This document shows positions 1 to 5,893 of a stretch of DNA of 6,148 nt, one piece after another. How positions within the stretch are numbered: the first letter of the stretch is position 1; every line of letters starts with the position of its first letter. Below the pieces are notes generated by a model that saw only the letters and a program-made list of their open reading frames with translations, ran no database searches and was not told where the DNA came from. This DNA comes from Burkholderiales bacterium (GTDB lineage: Bacteria; Pseudomonadota; Gammaproteobacteria; Burkholderiales; JACMKV01). The position numbers and the translations under genes are program-made. The stretch lies in NCBI GenBank assembly GCA_014379915.1, contig JACMKV010000125.1, positions 1-6,148 of the forward strand, written 5' to 3'.

Positions 1-801
1 CGCGACGATTTGCCGAACGAGGATGAGCAATTCGAGGCGTATCGCAAGGTCGCCGTCGACATGGAAGGCATGCCGGTCACGATACGCACGCTCGACCTCG
101 GCGCCGACAAGCAGATCAACGGCGTCGAGCGCGTCGCGACCAATCCGGCGCTGGGTCTGCGCGCGATCCGCCTTTGCCTGGCGGAACCGGGCATGTTTCT
201 GACCCAGTTGCGTGCGCTGCTGGCGGCTTCGCATTACGGCAAAATCAAATTGCTGGTGCCAATGCTGTCGTCGATCGGCGAGCTGGATCAGACGCTGCGG
301 TTAATCGAGCAGGCCAAACGCAGTCTCGATGAGCAGGGCACGCCTTACGACAAAAGCATGGCGATTGGCGGCATGATCGAAATTCCAGCGGCGGCGCTGG
401 CACTTCGGATGTTCGCGCGCAAGCTCGATTTTCTGTCGATCGGCACCAACGATCTGATCCAGTACACGCTCGCCATCGATCGCACCGATGATGCGGTCGC
501 GCATCTCTACGATCCGTTGCATCCGGCAGTGCTGAACCTCGTGGCTTACATCATCAAGACCGCGGACAAGGTCAATATTCCGATCTCGATCTGCGGCGAA
601 ATGGCCGGTGATGTGTCGCTGACGCGCCTGCTGCTCGGCTTCGGTCTGCGCCGATTTTCGATGCATCCGGCGCATCTGCTCACGGTCAAGCAGCAAGTGC
701 TGAAATCGTCGCTGCATGAGGTAACAGCAACCGCCAGAAAAATGCTGAAGCTCGCCGACCCCGATAAAACCCGCGCGCTGCTCGAAAAACTCAATGCGTA
801 A
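1..801 (+). CDS. ptsI: PTS enzyme I (phosphoenolpyruvate-protein phosphotransferase), C-terminal part, 5' end outside window
   Basis: Enzyme I takes phosphate from phosphoenolpyruvate and passes it to HPr in the cytoplasm, the first step of the PTS phosphorelay. The reading frame is open from base 1 and gives 266 residues ending in TAA, about the C-terminal half of a roughly 575-residue family member. What is visible is the PEP-binding TIM-barrel domain: TIRTLDLGADK at fragment residues 27-37, with the PEP-binding Arg at 29; MIEIPAA around 125-131, with metal ligand E127; SIGTNDLIQYTLAIDRTD at 146-163, with N150, metal ligand D151 and R161; and ISICGEMAGD at 195-204, with the catalytic Cys at 198. 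The N-terminal HPr-binding and phospho-His domain must lie upstream. A GAF-fused nitrogen-type paralogue (ptsP) cannot be excluded without the N-terminus, but ptsI is more likely. No strong terminator follows the stop. Confidence 0.93.
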   Translation, partial: RDDLPNEDEQFEAYRKVAVDMEGMPVTIRTLDLGADKQINGVERVATNPALGLRAIRLCLAEPGMFLTQLRALLAASHYGKIKLLVPMLSSIGELDQTLRLIEQAKRSLDEQGTPYDKSMAIGGMIEIPAAALALRMFARKLDFLSIGTNDLIQYTLAIDRTDDAVAHLYDPLHPAVLNLVAYIIKTADKVNIPISICGEMAGDVSLTRLLLGFGLRRFSMHPAHLLTVKQQVLKSSLHEVTATARKMLKLADPDKTRALLEKLNA

Positions 802-838
802 GTAGCGCGGGGCCGAAGGCGATTTTCCGACCCTCGGC

Positions 839-844
839 TATAAT
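839..844 (+). promoter_or_regulatory. Candidate -10 box of the metX-metW promoter
   Basis: A perfect TATAAT lies 30 bases before the metX start, in the 72-bp gap after ptsI. It would place transcription start near 851 and leave a leader of about 23 bases. I see no -35 hexamer resembling TTGACA at 15-19 bp upstream and no TG extension, so the assignment rests on the -10 alone. A weak hairpin (GCCGA at 812-816 with TCGGC at 834-838) abuts the box on its upstream side. It lacks a T tract and is not a convincing ptsI terminator, but it could overlap a regulator site. The short leader leaves no room for a SAM riboswitch. Confidence 0.5.
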
Positions 845-873
845 TCCGGCAGTCCAACTATCGCTATCTTCCA

Positions 874-1998
874 ATGCTGGAAACCTCGTCGGTCGGCGCC
901 GTCGTCCCACAGACTGCGCATTTCGATTCTGCCATCGTGCTAGCCAGCGGCGCGCAAATCGCCCAGTACGATCTTGTCTATGAAACCTATGGCGAACTGA
1001 ACCCGGCGTGCTCGAACGCGGTGCTGGTTTGCCATGCCTTGTCGGGCAACCATCATGTCGCCGGCTACTATGCGGGACAGGAAGAATCCGGCTGGTGGGA
1101 CAACATGGTCGGCCCCGGCAAGCCGATCGACACACGGCGATTTTTTGTGATTGGTGTAAATAATCTCGGCGGCTGCCACGGCTCGACCGGCCCCGCCAGC
1201 ATTGATCCTGCCAGCGGCAAACCCTTTGGCGCGGGATTTCCGCTGATGACCGTCGAAGACTGGGTCGAGACGCAAGCACGTCTGGCGCAGCGTTTCGGCA
1301 TTACCCAATTTGCCGCGATCATCGGCGGCAGCCTCGGCGGCATGCAGGCTTTGCAATGGTCGATTTCGCGTCCGGAACAAGTGCGGCATGTAATTGCGAT
1401 CGCCGCCGCACCAAAGCTGACGGCGCAAAATATCGCGTTCAACGATGTCGCACGGCAGGCGATCCTGACAGATCCGGATTTTCACGGCGGCAACTTTTGT
1501 GCGCAGGATGCTGTGCCGCGCCGAGGTTTGCGCCTTGCCCGCATGCTCGGCCACATCACCTATCTGTCGGATGATTCGATGGCCGAAAAATTCGGCCGCG
1601 GCCTGCGCTCGGGCGCCTACAGTTTCGGCTACGACGTCGAGTTCGAAATCGAATCGTATCTGCGTTATCAGGGCGACAAATTTGCCGCCAGCTTCGACGC
1701 CAACACGTATTTGTTGATGACAAAGGCGCTCGATTATTTCGATCCGGCGCGCGCCTACAACGGCAACCTGAGCGCGGCTTTTCGCGGCGCCAGGGCAAAG
1801 TATCTGGTGCTTGCGTTCACCTCCGACTGGCGCTTCTCGCCGGGCCGCTCGCGCGATATCGTCAAGGCGCTGCTCGATAACGAACTCGATGTCAGCTTCG
1901 CGCAAATCACCTCGAATCATGGCCACGACTCGTTTTTGATGGAAGACGAGCATTACCACGATCTCTTGCGCGCCTACATGAACAACATCGAAATCTGA
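874..1998 (+). CDS. metX: Homoserine O-acyltransferase MetX, probably the succinyl-CoA type
   Basis: This cytoplasmic alpha/beta-hydrolase-fold enzyme acylates the hydroxyl of homoserine, the committed step to methionine. At 374 residues it is full length for the family. Visible landmarks are LVYETYGELN at 34-43, VCHALSGNHH at 52-61, NNLGGCHGSTGP at 96-107, the nucleophile elbow GGSLGGMQ with Ser153, then Asp318 in TSDWRFSP and His351 in NHGHDSFL, completing the Ser-Asp-His triad. The Arg two residues after the catalytic Asp (SDWRF) is, as I recall, the mark of succinyl-CoA-specific members (metXS), and the metW partner points the same way. Acetyl transfer remains possible. ATG 874 is the only usable start, because an in-frame stop lies at 841-843 and no start codon lies between. 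There is no clear Shine-Dalgarno sequence. Translation of metW follows after one base. Confidence 0.96.
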   Translation: MLETSSVGAVVPQTAHFDSAIVLASGAQIAQYDLVYETYGELNPACSNAVLVCHALSGNHHVAGYYAGQEESGWWDNMVGPGKPIDTRRFFVIGVNNLGGCHGSTGPASIDPASGKPFGAGFPLMTVEDWVETQARLAQRFGITQFAAIIGGSLGGMQALQWSISRPEQVRHVIAIAAAPKLTAQNIAFNDVARQAILTDPDFHGGNFCAQDAVPRRGLRLARMLGHITYLSDDSMAEKFGRGLRSGAYSFGYDVEFEIESYLRYQGDKFAASFDANTYLLMTKALDYFDPARAYNGNLSAAFRGARAKYLVLAFTSDWRFSPGRSRDIVKALLDNELDVSFAQITSNHGHDSFLMEDEHYHDLLRAYMNNIEI

Positions 1999-1999
1999 C

Positions 2000-2641
2000 A
2001 TGACGCGCGAAGACGACAATTTCGCGACCTCCGCGTCGCGCCCCGATTTCGCGGCGATCGCCGGCTGGGTCAAGCCCGGCGCCAAAGTGCTCGATTTAGG
2101 GTGCGGCGACGGCTCGCTGCTGCGTTACCTGAACAAGACGCGGAAAACGCGAGGCTACGGTGTAGAGATTTCCGACGAAAACATTCTGGCTTGCACAAAG
2201 AACGACGTGAACGTGCTGCAAAACGATCTAGAGACCGGGTTATCCGGCTTCGAATCGAACTCGTTCGACTACGTGATCCTGTCGCAAACCTTGCAGGCGA
2301 TGCGGCACTCCGAGCGGATCATGAATGAAATGCTTCGCGTCGGGCGGGAAGCGATCGTGACCTTTCCGAATTTCGGCTACTGGCGGCACCGGCTGGAATT
2401 GCTGAATGGCCGCATGCCGGTGTCGGGAGCATTGCCTTACCAGTGGTTCGACACACCGAATATTCACCTTTGCACGATCGCGGATTTCGAGAAATTCTGC
2501 CGCGATTACGGCATGCGTATCCTCGAGCGCGTGATCATGAACAGCAGCGACATCATCCGCGTACTGCCGAATTGGCGCGGCACGCTCGCGGTATATCGAG
2601 TCGAGCGCGAGACGAGCTTACGCGATATCAAAGCGCCCTAA
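2000..2641 (+). CDS. metW: Methionine biosynthesis protein MetW (class I SAM-methyltransferase fold)
   Basis: MetW is the usual partner of MetX in proteobacteria and is reported to support or activate MetX; a methyl-transfer reaction has not been firmly assigned to it. The 213 residues are typical of the family. The fold is a Rossmann-type SAM-binding domain: motif I VLDLGCGDGSLL at 30-41, the acidic end of strand 2 in YGVEIS at 53-58, FDYVILSQTLQAM at 89-101, and the MetW-specific stretch TFPNFGYWRHR at 121-131 followed by LPYQWFDTPNIHLCTIADF at 145-163. The gene starts one base after the metX stop without a recognisable Shine-Dalgarno sequence, which suggests translational coupling in a metX-metW operon. 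Nothing looks truncated. The confident part is the family; the biochemical role is less certain. Confidence 0.95.
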   Translation: MTREDDNFATSASRPDFAAIAGWVKPGAKVLDLGCGDGSLLRYLNKTRKTRGYGVEISDENILACTKNDVNVLQNDLETGLSGFESNSFDYVILSQTLQAMRHSERIMNEMLRVGREAIVTFPNFGYWRHRLELLNGRMPVSGALPYQWFDTPNIHLCTIADFEKFCRDYGMRILERVIMNSSDIIRVLPNWRGTLAVYRVERETSLRDIKAP

Positions 2642-2642
2642 G

Positions 2643-2662
2643 CGGGTTTATACTCGGGTTTA
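2643..2662 (+). promoter_or_regulatory. Direct repeat CGGGTTTA x2 flanking a -10-like TATACT
   Basis: Just after the metW stop, the octamer CGGGTTTA occurs twice, at 2643-2650 and 2655-2662, with a 12-bp period. A TATACT at 2649-2654, five of six matches to the sigma-70 -10 box, sits between them and could drive the small ORF downstream. No -35 hexamer is visible at a proper distance, and nothing here resembles a terminator. The repeat could be a regulator site or chance. Confidence 0.2.
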
Positions 2663-2731
2663 AGGGAGCACTACGAAATCGAAGAGCGGAAATCGCACGG
2701 GAAGCTGAATCACAGAATGCGCCGCTTCGAT

Positions 2732-2735
2732 GAGG
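2732..2735 (+). promoter_or_regulatory. Shine-Dalgarno GAGG choosing the start of the small ORF
   Basis: GAGG lies 8 bases before the ATG at 2744, a good distance for ribosome binding. The alternative ATG at 2717 has only a GGGAAG some 12 bases upstream. This favours the shorter 59-residue product. Confidence 0.4.
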
Positions 2736-2743
2736 TTCTTGAG

Positions 2744-2923
2744 ATGCAAAAAGAGACAACATCGGAATACTTGAGCGACGACGCTTGGTATGCCGGGCGC
2801 CTCGACGCGGTTGCTGCAATTCCTGGCGGCGAGGACGAAGATTTAGGCCAATTCGAAGCCAAAATTCAGGATGCCTACCGGCTCCTCGTCGCCGCGATCG
2901 AGGGATCGGATCCGCGCAGCTGA
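2744..2923 (+). CDS. Small acidic hypothetical protein, 59 residues
   Basis: I do not recognise this gene. The frame encodes 59 residues from ATG 2744, or 68 from the in-frame ATG at 2717; 2744 is preferred for its better-placed GAGG. The product is rich in Asp and Glu, with about 14 acidic against 5 basic residues. It has no signal peptide, membrane segment or cysteine. An Ala/Leu-rich C-terminal stretch (AKIQDAYRLLVAAIEG) could form a helix, preceded by a glycine- and acid-rich turn (PGGEDEDLGQ). It lies in the same direction as metX-metW, 102 bp after metW, and ends 16 bp before the convergent ampG stop. It could be a third gene of the methionine operon, a free-standing small gene, or a non-coding open frame in GC-rich DNA. 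Confidence is limited by length and lack of family recognition. Confidence 0.4.
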   Translation: MQKETTSEYLSDDAWYAGRLDAVAAIPGGEDEDLGQFEAKIQDAYRLLVAAIEGSDPRS

Positions 2924-2939
2924 CGTGCACTGACGCCCA

Positions 2940-4220
2940 TCACGCGGGCAGCGCTCGCTCGTCGCCGTAGCTTTCGATGATGCGGCGTAGCGGCAACAGC
3001 AGCAGCACGCCGGGCAGCGCGAACACGAACGAAAGCATGAAGAACGGCGGCCAGCCCAGCGACTCGACCAAATAGCCGGACGCCGGCCCGACATACACGC
3101 GTCCGACGGCGGCGAGCGCTGACAAGAGCGCGTATTGCGTCGCAGTGAAGCGGCGATCGCATAGCGCCATCAGCAGCGACACGAAAGCGACCGAGCCCAT
3201 GCCGCCGCACAGATTGTCGAGCCCAACCGCCGCGATCAGCAGCACGTAGGATTTCCCGGCCAGCGCCAGCCACAGATAAAGCAGATTGGTCGCCGCCTGC
3301 AGCAAACCGAACAACAGGAGCGCGCGAAACAGTTTCAGCTTCACCATCAGCAGACCGCCCAGCAGCAGCCCGACAATCGTCGCAATCAGGCCGAACACTT
3401 TATTGACAGTACCGACATCGGTCAGCGAAAAGCCCATGCCGCGCAGCAGAAAAGTCGTCGACAGGCTGACCGCGAAGGCGTCGCCGATTTTGTAAAGTAT
3501 CGTGAGCACGAGCAGCCATAGCGCGGCGCGGCGCGTGAAAAATTCGCGGAACGGCTCAGCGATGGCTGCGCGCAGCGAAGTCGGCGCGCGCGGCAAATCG
3601 GTTACCTGCGGGGACAGCGCGGTCGCGCCGGCAGCGCCCAGCATAATCGCGCCCATCAGCGTATAGACGCCGGGGAAGCCGAGATAGCGATCGGCGAGAA
3701 TCAGCGCGACCCCGCTCGATACAATCATGGCCAAACGATATCCCAACTGCGAACTGGCGCTGCCGGCGTCGCGCTCCACGCCATGCAAAAGCTCGGTGCG
3801 ATAGGCGTCGAACACGATGTCCTGCGATGCCGAAAATACCGCGAGCGTCACCGCCAGCGCGGCGAGCATAGCGATCGATTCGCTGGGCGGATGCGCGGCC
3901 ATCGCAAACAGAACCACCGCCAATGCCAATTGCATAATCACGAGCCAGCCCCGGCGGCGGTCAAAAAAAGGCGGCGGATAGCGATCGAACAGCGGCGCCC
4001 ACAGGAATTTGTAGGTATACGGGATACCGACCAGTGTCAGCCAGCCGATTGTTCTTACATTGATGCCGTCGACCGTCAGCCACGCCTGCAGCGTTCCCGT
4101 CGACAACGCCAGCGGCAGCCCGGAAGCGAATCCGAGCACCAAAGCCGCAGCCATGCGCGGGTTGCTGAATACAGCGAGATACCTGCTCCATCCGGTCGCC
4201 TGCGTTGCTGCGCTTGTCAT
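2940..4220 (-). CDS. ampG: AmpG muropeptide permease (MFS transporter)
   Basis: AmpG is the inner-membrane importer of anhydro-muropeptides (GlcNAc-anhydroMurNAc with or without peptide) released during cell-wall turnover. It feeds peptidoglycan recycling and, where present, ampC beta-lactamase induction. The protein is highly hydrophobic, with about 12 membrane segments, and carries AmpG signatures: GFASGLPLALSTGTLQAW at 30-47, KFLWAPLFDRY at 71-81, SASQDIVFDAYRTE at 130-143, LYKIGDAFA at 242-250, NLCGGMG at 336-342 and TQYALLSALAAVGRVYVGP at 361-379. At 426 residues it is shorter than E. coli AmpG (491) and lacks that protein's C-terminal pair of extra membrane segments, as I believe many relatives do. 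I chose ATG 4218-4220, which has GGAAGG ten bases upstream, over an in-frame GTG at 4254-4256 that would add 12 residues and has no ribosome site. The gene follows xth in the same direction and converges on the small ORF. Confidence 0.94.
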   Translation of the reverse strand: MTSAATQATGWSRYLAVFSNPRMAAALVLGFASGLPLALSTGTLQAWLTVDGINVRTIGWLTLVGIPYTYKFLWAPLFDRYPPPFFDRRRGWLVIMQLALAVVLFAMAAHPPSESIAMLAALAVTLAVFSASQDIVFDAYRTELLHGVERDAGSASSQLGYRLAMIVSSGVALILADRYLGFPGVYTLMGAIMLGAAGATALSPQVTDLPRAPTSLRAAIAEPFREFFTRRAALWLLVLTILYKIGDAFAVSLSTTFLLRGMGFSLTDVGTVNKVFGLIATIVGLLLGGLLMVKLKLFRALLLFGLLQAATNLLYLWLALAGKSYVLLIAAVGLDNLCGGMGSVAFVSLLMALCDRRFTATQYALLSALAAVGRVYVGPASGYLVESLGWPPFFMLSFVFALPGVLLLLPLRRIIESYGDERALPA

Positions 4221-4230
4221 TGCAATCTGG

Positions 4231-4236
4231 CCTTCC
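4231..4236 (-). promoter_or_regulatory. Shine-Dalgarno GGAAGG of ampG
   Basis: Read on the minus strand, GGAAGG ends ten bases before the ATG at 4220. This supports that start over the upstream GTG at 4256. It lies directly next to one arm of an inverted repeat (4238-4247), so its accessibility may depend on RNA folding. Confidence 0.5.
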
Positions 4237-4237
4237 A

Positions 4238-4381
4238 GGTGGTTTGCATCAGCCACAGTAACCGCGGCTGGTCACGCACAAGCGCCATCGCCGCCGTAGT
4301 GAGGCCGCCCTGACTCGGCAACCTCGGCGGCCGAACCAGTCGAAATCTCCTTGCCGGCGATGCCGACAGAGGCAAACCACC
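4238..4381. repeat. 10-bp inverted repeat bracketing the xth-ampG intergenic region, with nested shorter arms
   Basis: GGTGGTTTGC at 4238-4247 is perfectly complementary in reverse to GCAAACCACC at 4372-4381. Nested inside are CTGGT (4268-4272) with ACCAG (4335-4339), and GGCCGCC (4303-4309) with GGCGGCC (4326-4332). All three pairs are compatible in one fold. The outer stem begins just after the xth stop and ends next to the ampG ribosome binding site. No T tract follows on either strand, so this does not look like a simple rho-independent terminator. The 166-bp region from 4221 to 4386 contains no gene that I can see. Confidence 0.4.
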
Positions 4382-4386
4382 CTGCG

Positions 4387-5163
4387 TCAGATTTCGAGGT
4401 CATAATCGATCGTCAGCGGCGCGTGATCGGAAAACCGCTGCTCCTTGTAAATCGCAACCGCTCGCGCGCGTTGCGCGACAGCTGGGGTGGCGATCTGGTA
4501 GTCGATACGCCAGCCGACATTTTTGGCCCAAGCCTGGCCACGATTCGACCACCACGTGTATTGATCAGGATCCTGATTCACGGCACGGAATACATCCGAG
4601 AAGCCGGCTTCGTCGAACACCAGCGACAACCATACGCGCTCTTCCGGCAGAAACCCCGAGTTCTTGCAGTTGCCGCGCCAGTTTTTCAGATCGATTTCCT
4701 TGTGGGCGATATTCCAGTCGCCGCACAGAATGATTTCGCGTCCGCTTGCAAACAACTCGCGCAGATGAGGCATGAAGCGTTCCATGAATCCGAATTTGAC
4801 GAGCTGGCGTTCCGGCGAGCTCGATCCCGAAGGCAGGTAAACCGAGATCACGCTGAGCTTGCCGAAATCCGCCTGCAGGTAGCGTCCTTCAGCATCGATG
4901 TCGCTGATGCCAAGCCCGGTTACGATTTTGTCGGGTTGTTTGCGGGCAAAGATGCCAACCCCGCTGTAACCTTTCTTTTCGGCGTAATGAAAGTAGCCGT
5001 GCAGGCCCGCCGATGCCAGCATTTCCGCTGTCATGTCGCCGGCCTGGGCTTTCAGTTCCTGCGCGCAAAAAATGTCGGCGTGCTGTTCTGCCAGCCACGC
5101 AAATACGCCCTTGCGCGAGGCGGAACGGATGCCGTTGAGGTTCAAAGTTATGATGCGTAACAT
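4387..5163 (-). CDS. xth: Exodeoxyribonuclease III (AP endonuclease, EEP family)
   Basis: This DNA repair enzyme cuts 5' of abasic sites and trims 3' ends in base-excision repair. The 258 residues cover the whole endonuclease/exonuclease/phosphatase domain. The catalytic set is complete: N8 (TLNLNGIRSA, 6-15), metal ligand E36 (CAQELKAQ), Y109 (SVYLPSG), D149 and N151 (CGDWNIAH), D221 (GWRIDYQIA), and the D246-H247 pair (SDHAPL). I chose ATG 5161-5163 because the family begins directly with the first beta-strand (MLRIITLNLNG). An in-frame GTG at 5179-5181 would add six residues (MIESEA). The GAGG upstream of the ATG is only two bases away, too close to act as a normal ribosome site, so the GTG start cannot be ruled out. 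The gene diverges from pyrE and is followed on the same strand by ampG. Confidence 0.95.
   Translation of the reverse strand: MLRIITLNLNGIRSASRKGVFAWLAEQHADIFCAQELKAQAGDMTAEMLASAGLHGYFHYAEKKGYSGVGIFARKQPDKIVTGLGISDIDAEGRYLQADFGKLSVISVYLPSGSSSPERQLVKFGFMERFMPHLRELFASGREIILCGDWNIAHKEIDLKNWRGNCKNSGFLPEERVWLSLVFDEAGFSDVFRAVNQDPDQYTWWSNRGQAWAKNVGWRIDYQIATPAVAQRARAVAIYKEQRFSDHAPLTIDYDLEI
5135..5163 (+). promoter_or_regulatory. Possible sigma-70 promoter for pyrE inside the start of xth
   Basis: TTGAGG at 5135-5140 and TAACAT at 5158-5163 are separated by 17 bp, each matching four of six consensus bases. This would start transcription near 5170 and give a pyrE leader of about 34 bases. With only 40 bp between the two start codons, the pyrE promoter must overlap the xth 5' end in any case unless it is leaderless. 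The match is weak; a separate TATGAT at 5149-5154 lacks a partner -35. Confidence 0.22.
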
Positions 5164-5194
5164 AGCCTCGCTTTCGATCACTCGCAGGATCTAT

Positions 5195-5224
5195 CCCACG
5201 AAAATGTCCGCCACAAAAGTGTCC
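5195..5224 (+). repeat. 15-bp imperfect tandem repeat across the pyrE start
   Basis: CCCACGAAAATGTCC at 5195-5209 is followed directly by GCCACAAAAGTGTCC at 5210-5224. Twelve of the 15 positions are identical. The first unit holds the ATG at 5204 and the second places a GTG at 5219 in the same frame. Fifteen bases equal five codons, so the duplication keeps the pyrE frame. Confidence 0.6.
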
Positions 5225-5893
5225 AACTTCGGCAAAGAATTTATCCGTTTCGCCATGGGCCGCGGCGCATTGCGGTTTGGCGAATTCAAGACCAAGGCGG
5301 GCCGCGTATCGCCGTACTTCTTTAACGCCGGTTTGTTCAACGATGGACAGGCCTTGCGCGAGCTCGCGCAATTTTACGCGAAAGCTATTGCCACTGCCGG
5401 GATCGCCTTCGACATGCTGTACGGGCCAGCCTACAAGGGCATCCCGCTGGCCGTTTCACTCGCCCTGGCGATGGCCGAAAATGGTCAGAATCTGCCTCTT
5501 TGTTTCAACCGCAAGGAAGCCAAAGATCACGGCGAGGGCGGGCAAACCATAGGCGCGCCGCTCGAAGGCCGCGTACTGATTATCGATGATGTGATTTCGG
5601 CCGGTATTTCCGTGCGCGAGTCGATCGAACTGATTCGCACGCGAGGCGCCATTCCTTGCGGGCTTGCAATCGCGCTCGATCGCATGGAGCGAGGCAACGG
5701 CGCGCTATCAGCGCGGGACGAGATCGAGCAGGACTACGATTTACCCGTGATAGCGATCGCGACACTCGACGATCTGCTCAGCCACCTGCGGGACGAGCCG
5801 GCAATGGCTCAGGTCTTGCTACGGGTAGCGCAATACCGCGACCAGTTTGGCGCACACGCGCCCTCATCACAAACATGCAAAGAAGACTGTTGA
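5204..5893 (+). CDS. pyrE: Orotate phosphoribosyltransferase
   Basis: PyrE joins orotate to PRPP to make orotidine 5'-monophosphate, the fifth step of de novo pyrimidine synthesis, in the cytoplasm. The 229-residue product carries the full type I phosphoribosyltransferase set: FKTKAGRVSPYFFNAGLF at 28-45 (K31), LYGPAYKGIP at 72-81 (K78), the flexible catalytic loop FNRKEAKDHGEGG at 101-113 (R103, K104, K107, H109), and the PRPP loop VLIIDDVISAG at 124-134 (D128, D129). ATG 5204 was chosen as the nearest ATG, but the in-frame GTG at 5219 would give an N-terminus the same length as E. coli PyrE (FIxF at residue 8). Neither has a good Shine-Dalgarno sequence; the nearest is AGGA, 13 bases before the ATG. 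The C-terminus extends about 14 residues beyond the usual end and overlaps the next gene. Confidence 0.95.
   Translation: MSATKVSNFGKEFIRFAMGRGALRFGEFKTKAGRVSPYFFNAGLFNDGQALRELAQFYAKAIATAGIAFDMLYGPAYKGIPLAVSLALAMAENGQNLPLCFNRKEAKDHGEGGQTIGAPLEGRVLIIDDVISAGISVRESIELIRTRGAIPCGLAIALDRMERGNGALSARDEIEQDYDLPVIAIATLDDLLSHLRDEPAMAQVLLRVAQYRDQFGAHAPSSQTCKEDC

Noticed and set aside
802..838. Rho-independent terminator after ptsI
   Set aside because: The hairpin at 812-838 has only a five-base outer stem with an internal mismatch, and is followed by TATAATT rather than a run of T.
940..2085. Open frame of 381 codons on the minus strand opposite metX
   Set aside because: It lies antisense to a complete, confidently identified metX. 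Its product is Arg/Ala-rich without recognisable motifs, as expected from the reverse complement of a GC-rich coding gene.
2924..2939. Bidirectional terminator between the small ORF and ampG
   Set aside because: The 16-bp gap shows no stable hairpin or T tract on either strand.
4221..4256. 12-residue extension of AmpG from a GTG at 4256
   Set aside because: There is no ribosome site before the GTG, while the ATG at 4220 has GGAAGG ten bases upstream. The family N-terminus is also closer to the shorter form.
3783..4313. Open frame of 176 codons on the plus strand opposite the start of ampG
   Set aside because: It is antisense to the membrane segments of ampG and gives an Arg/Gln/His-rich low-complexity product typical of a shadow frame.
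4351..5160. Open frame of 269 codons on the plus strand opposite xth
   Set aside because: It covers the antisense of xth, whose catalytic residues are all present. The predicted protein shows no family features and is best explained as a mirror of xth codon use.
5033..5203. 57-residue N-terminal extension of PyrE from an upstream ATG
   Set aside because: The extension is antisense to the start of xth and has no counterpart in the PyrE family; the conserved protein begins near 5204-5219.
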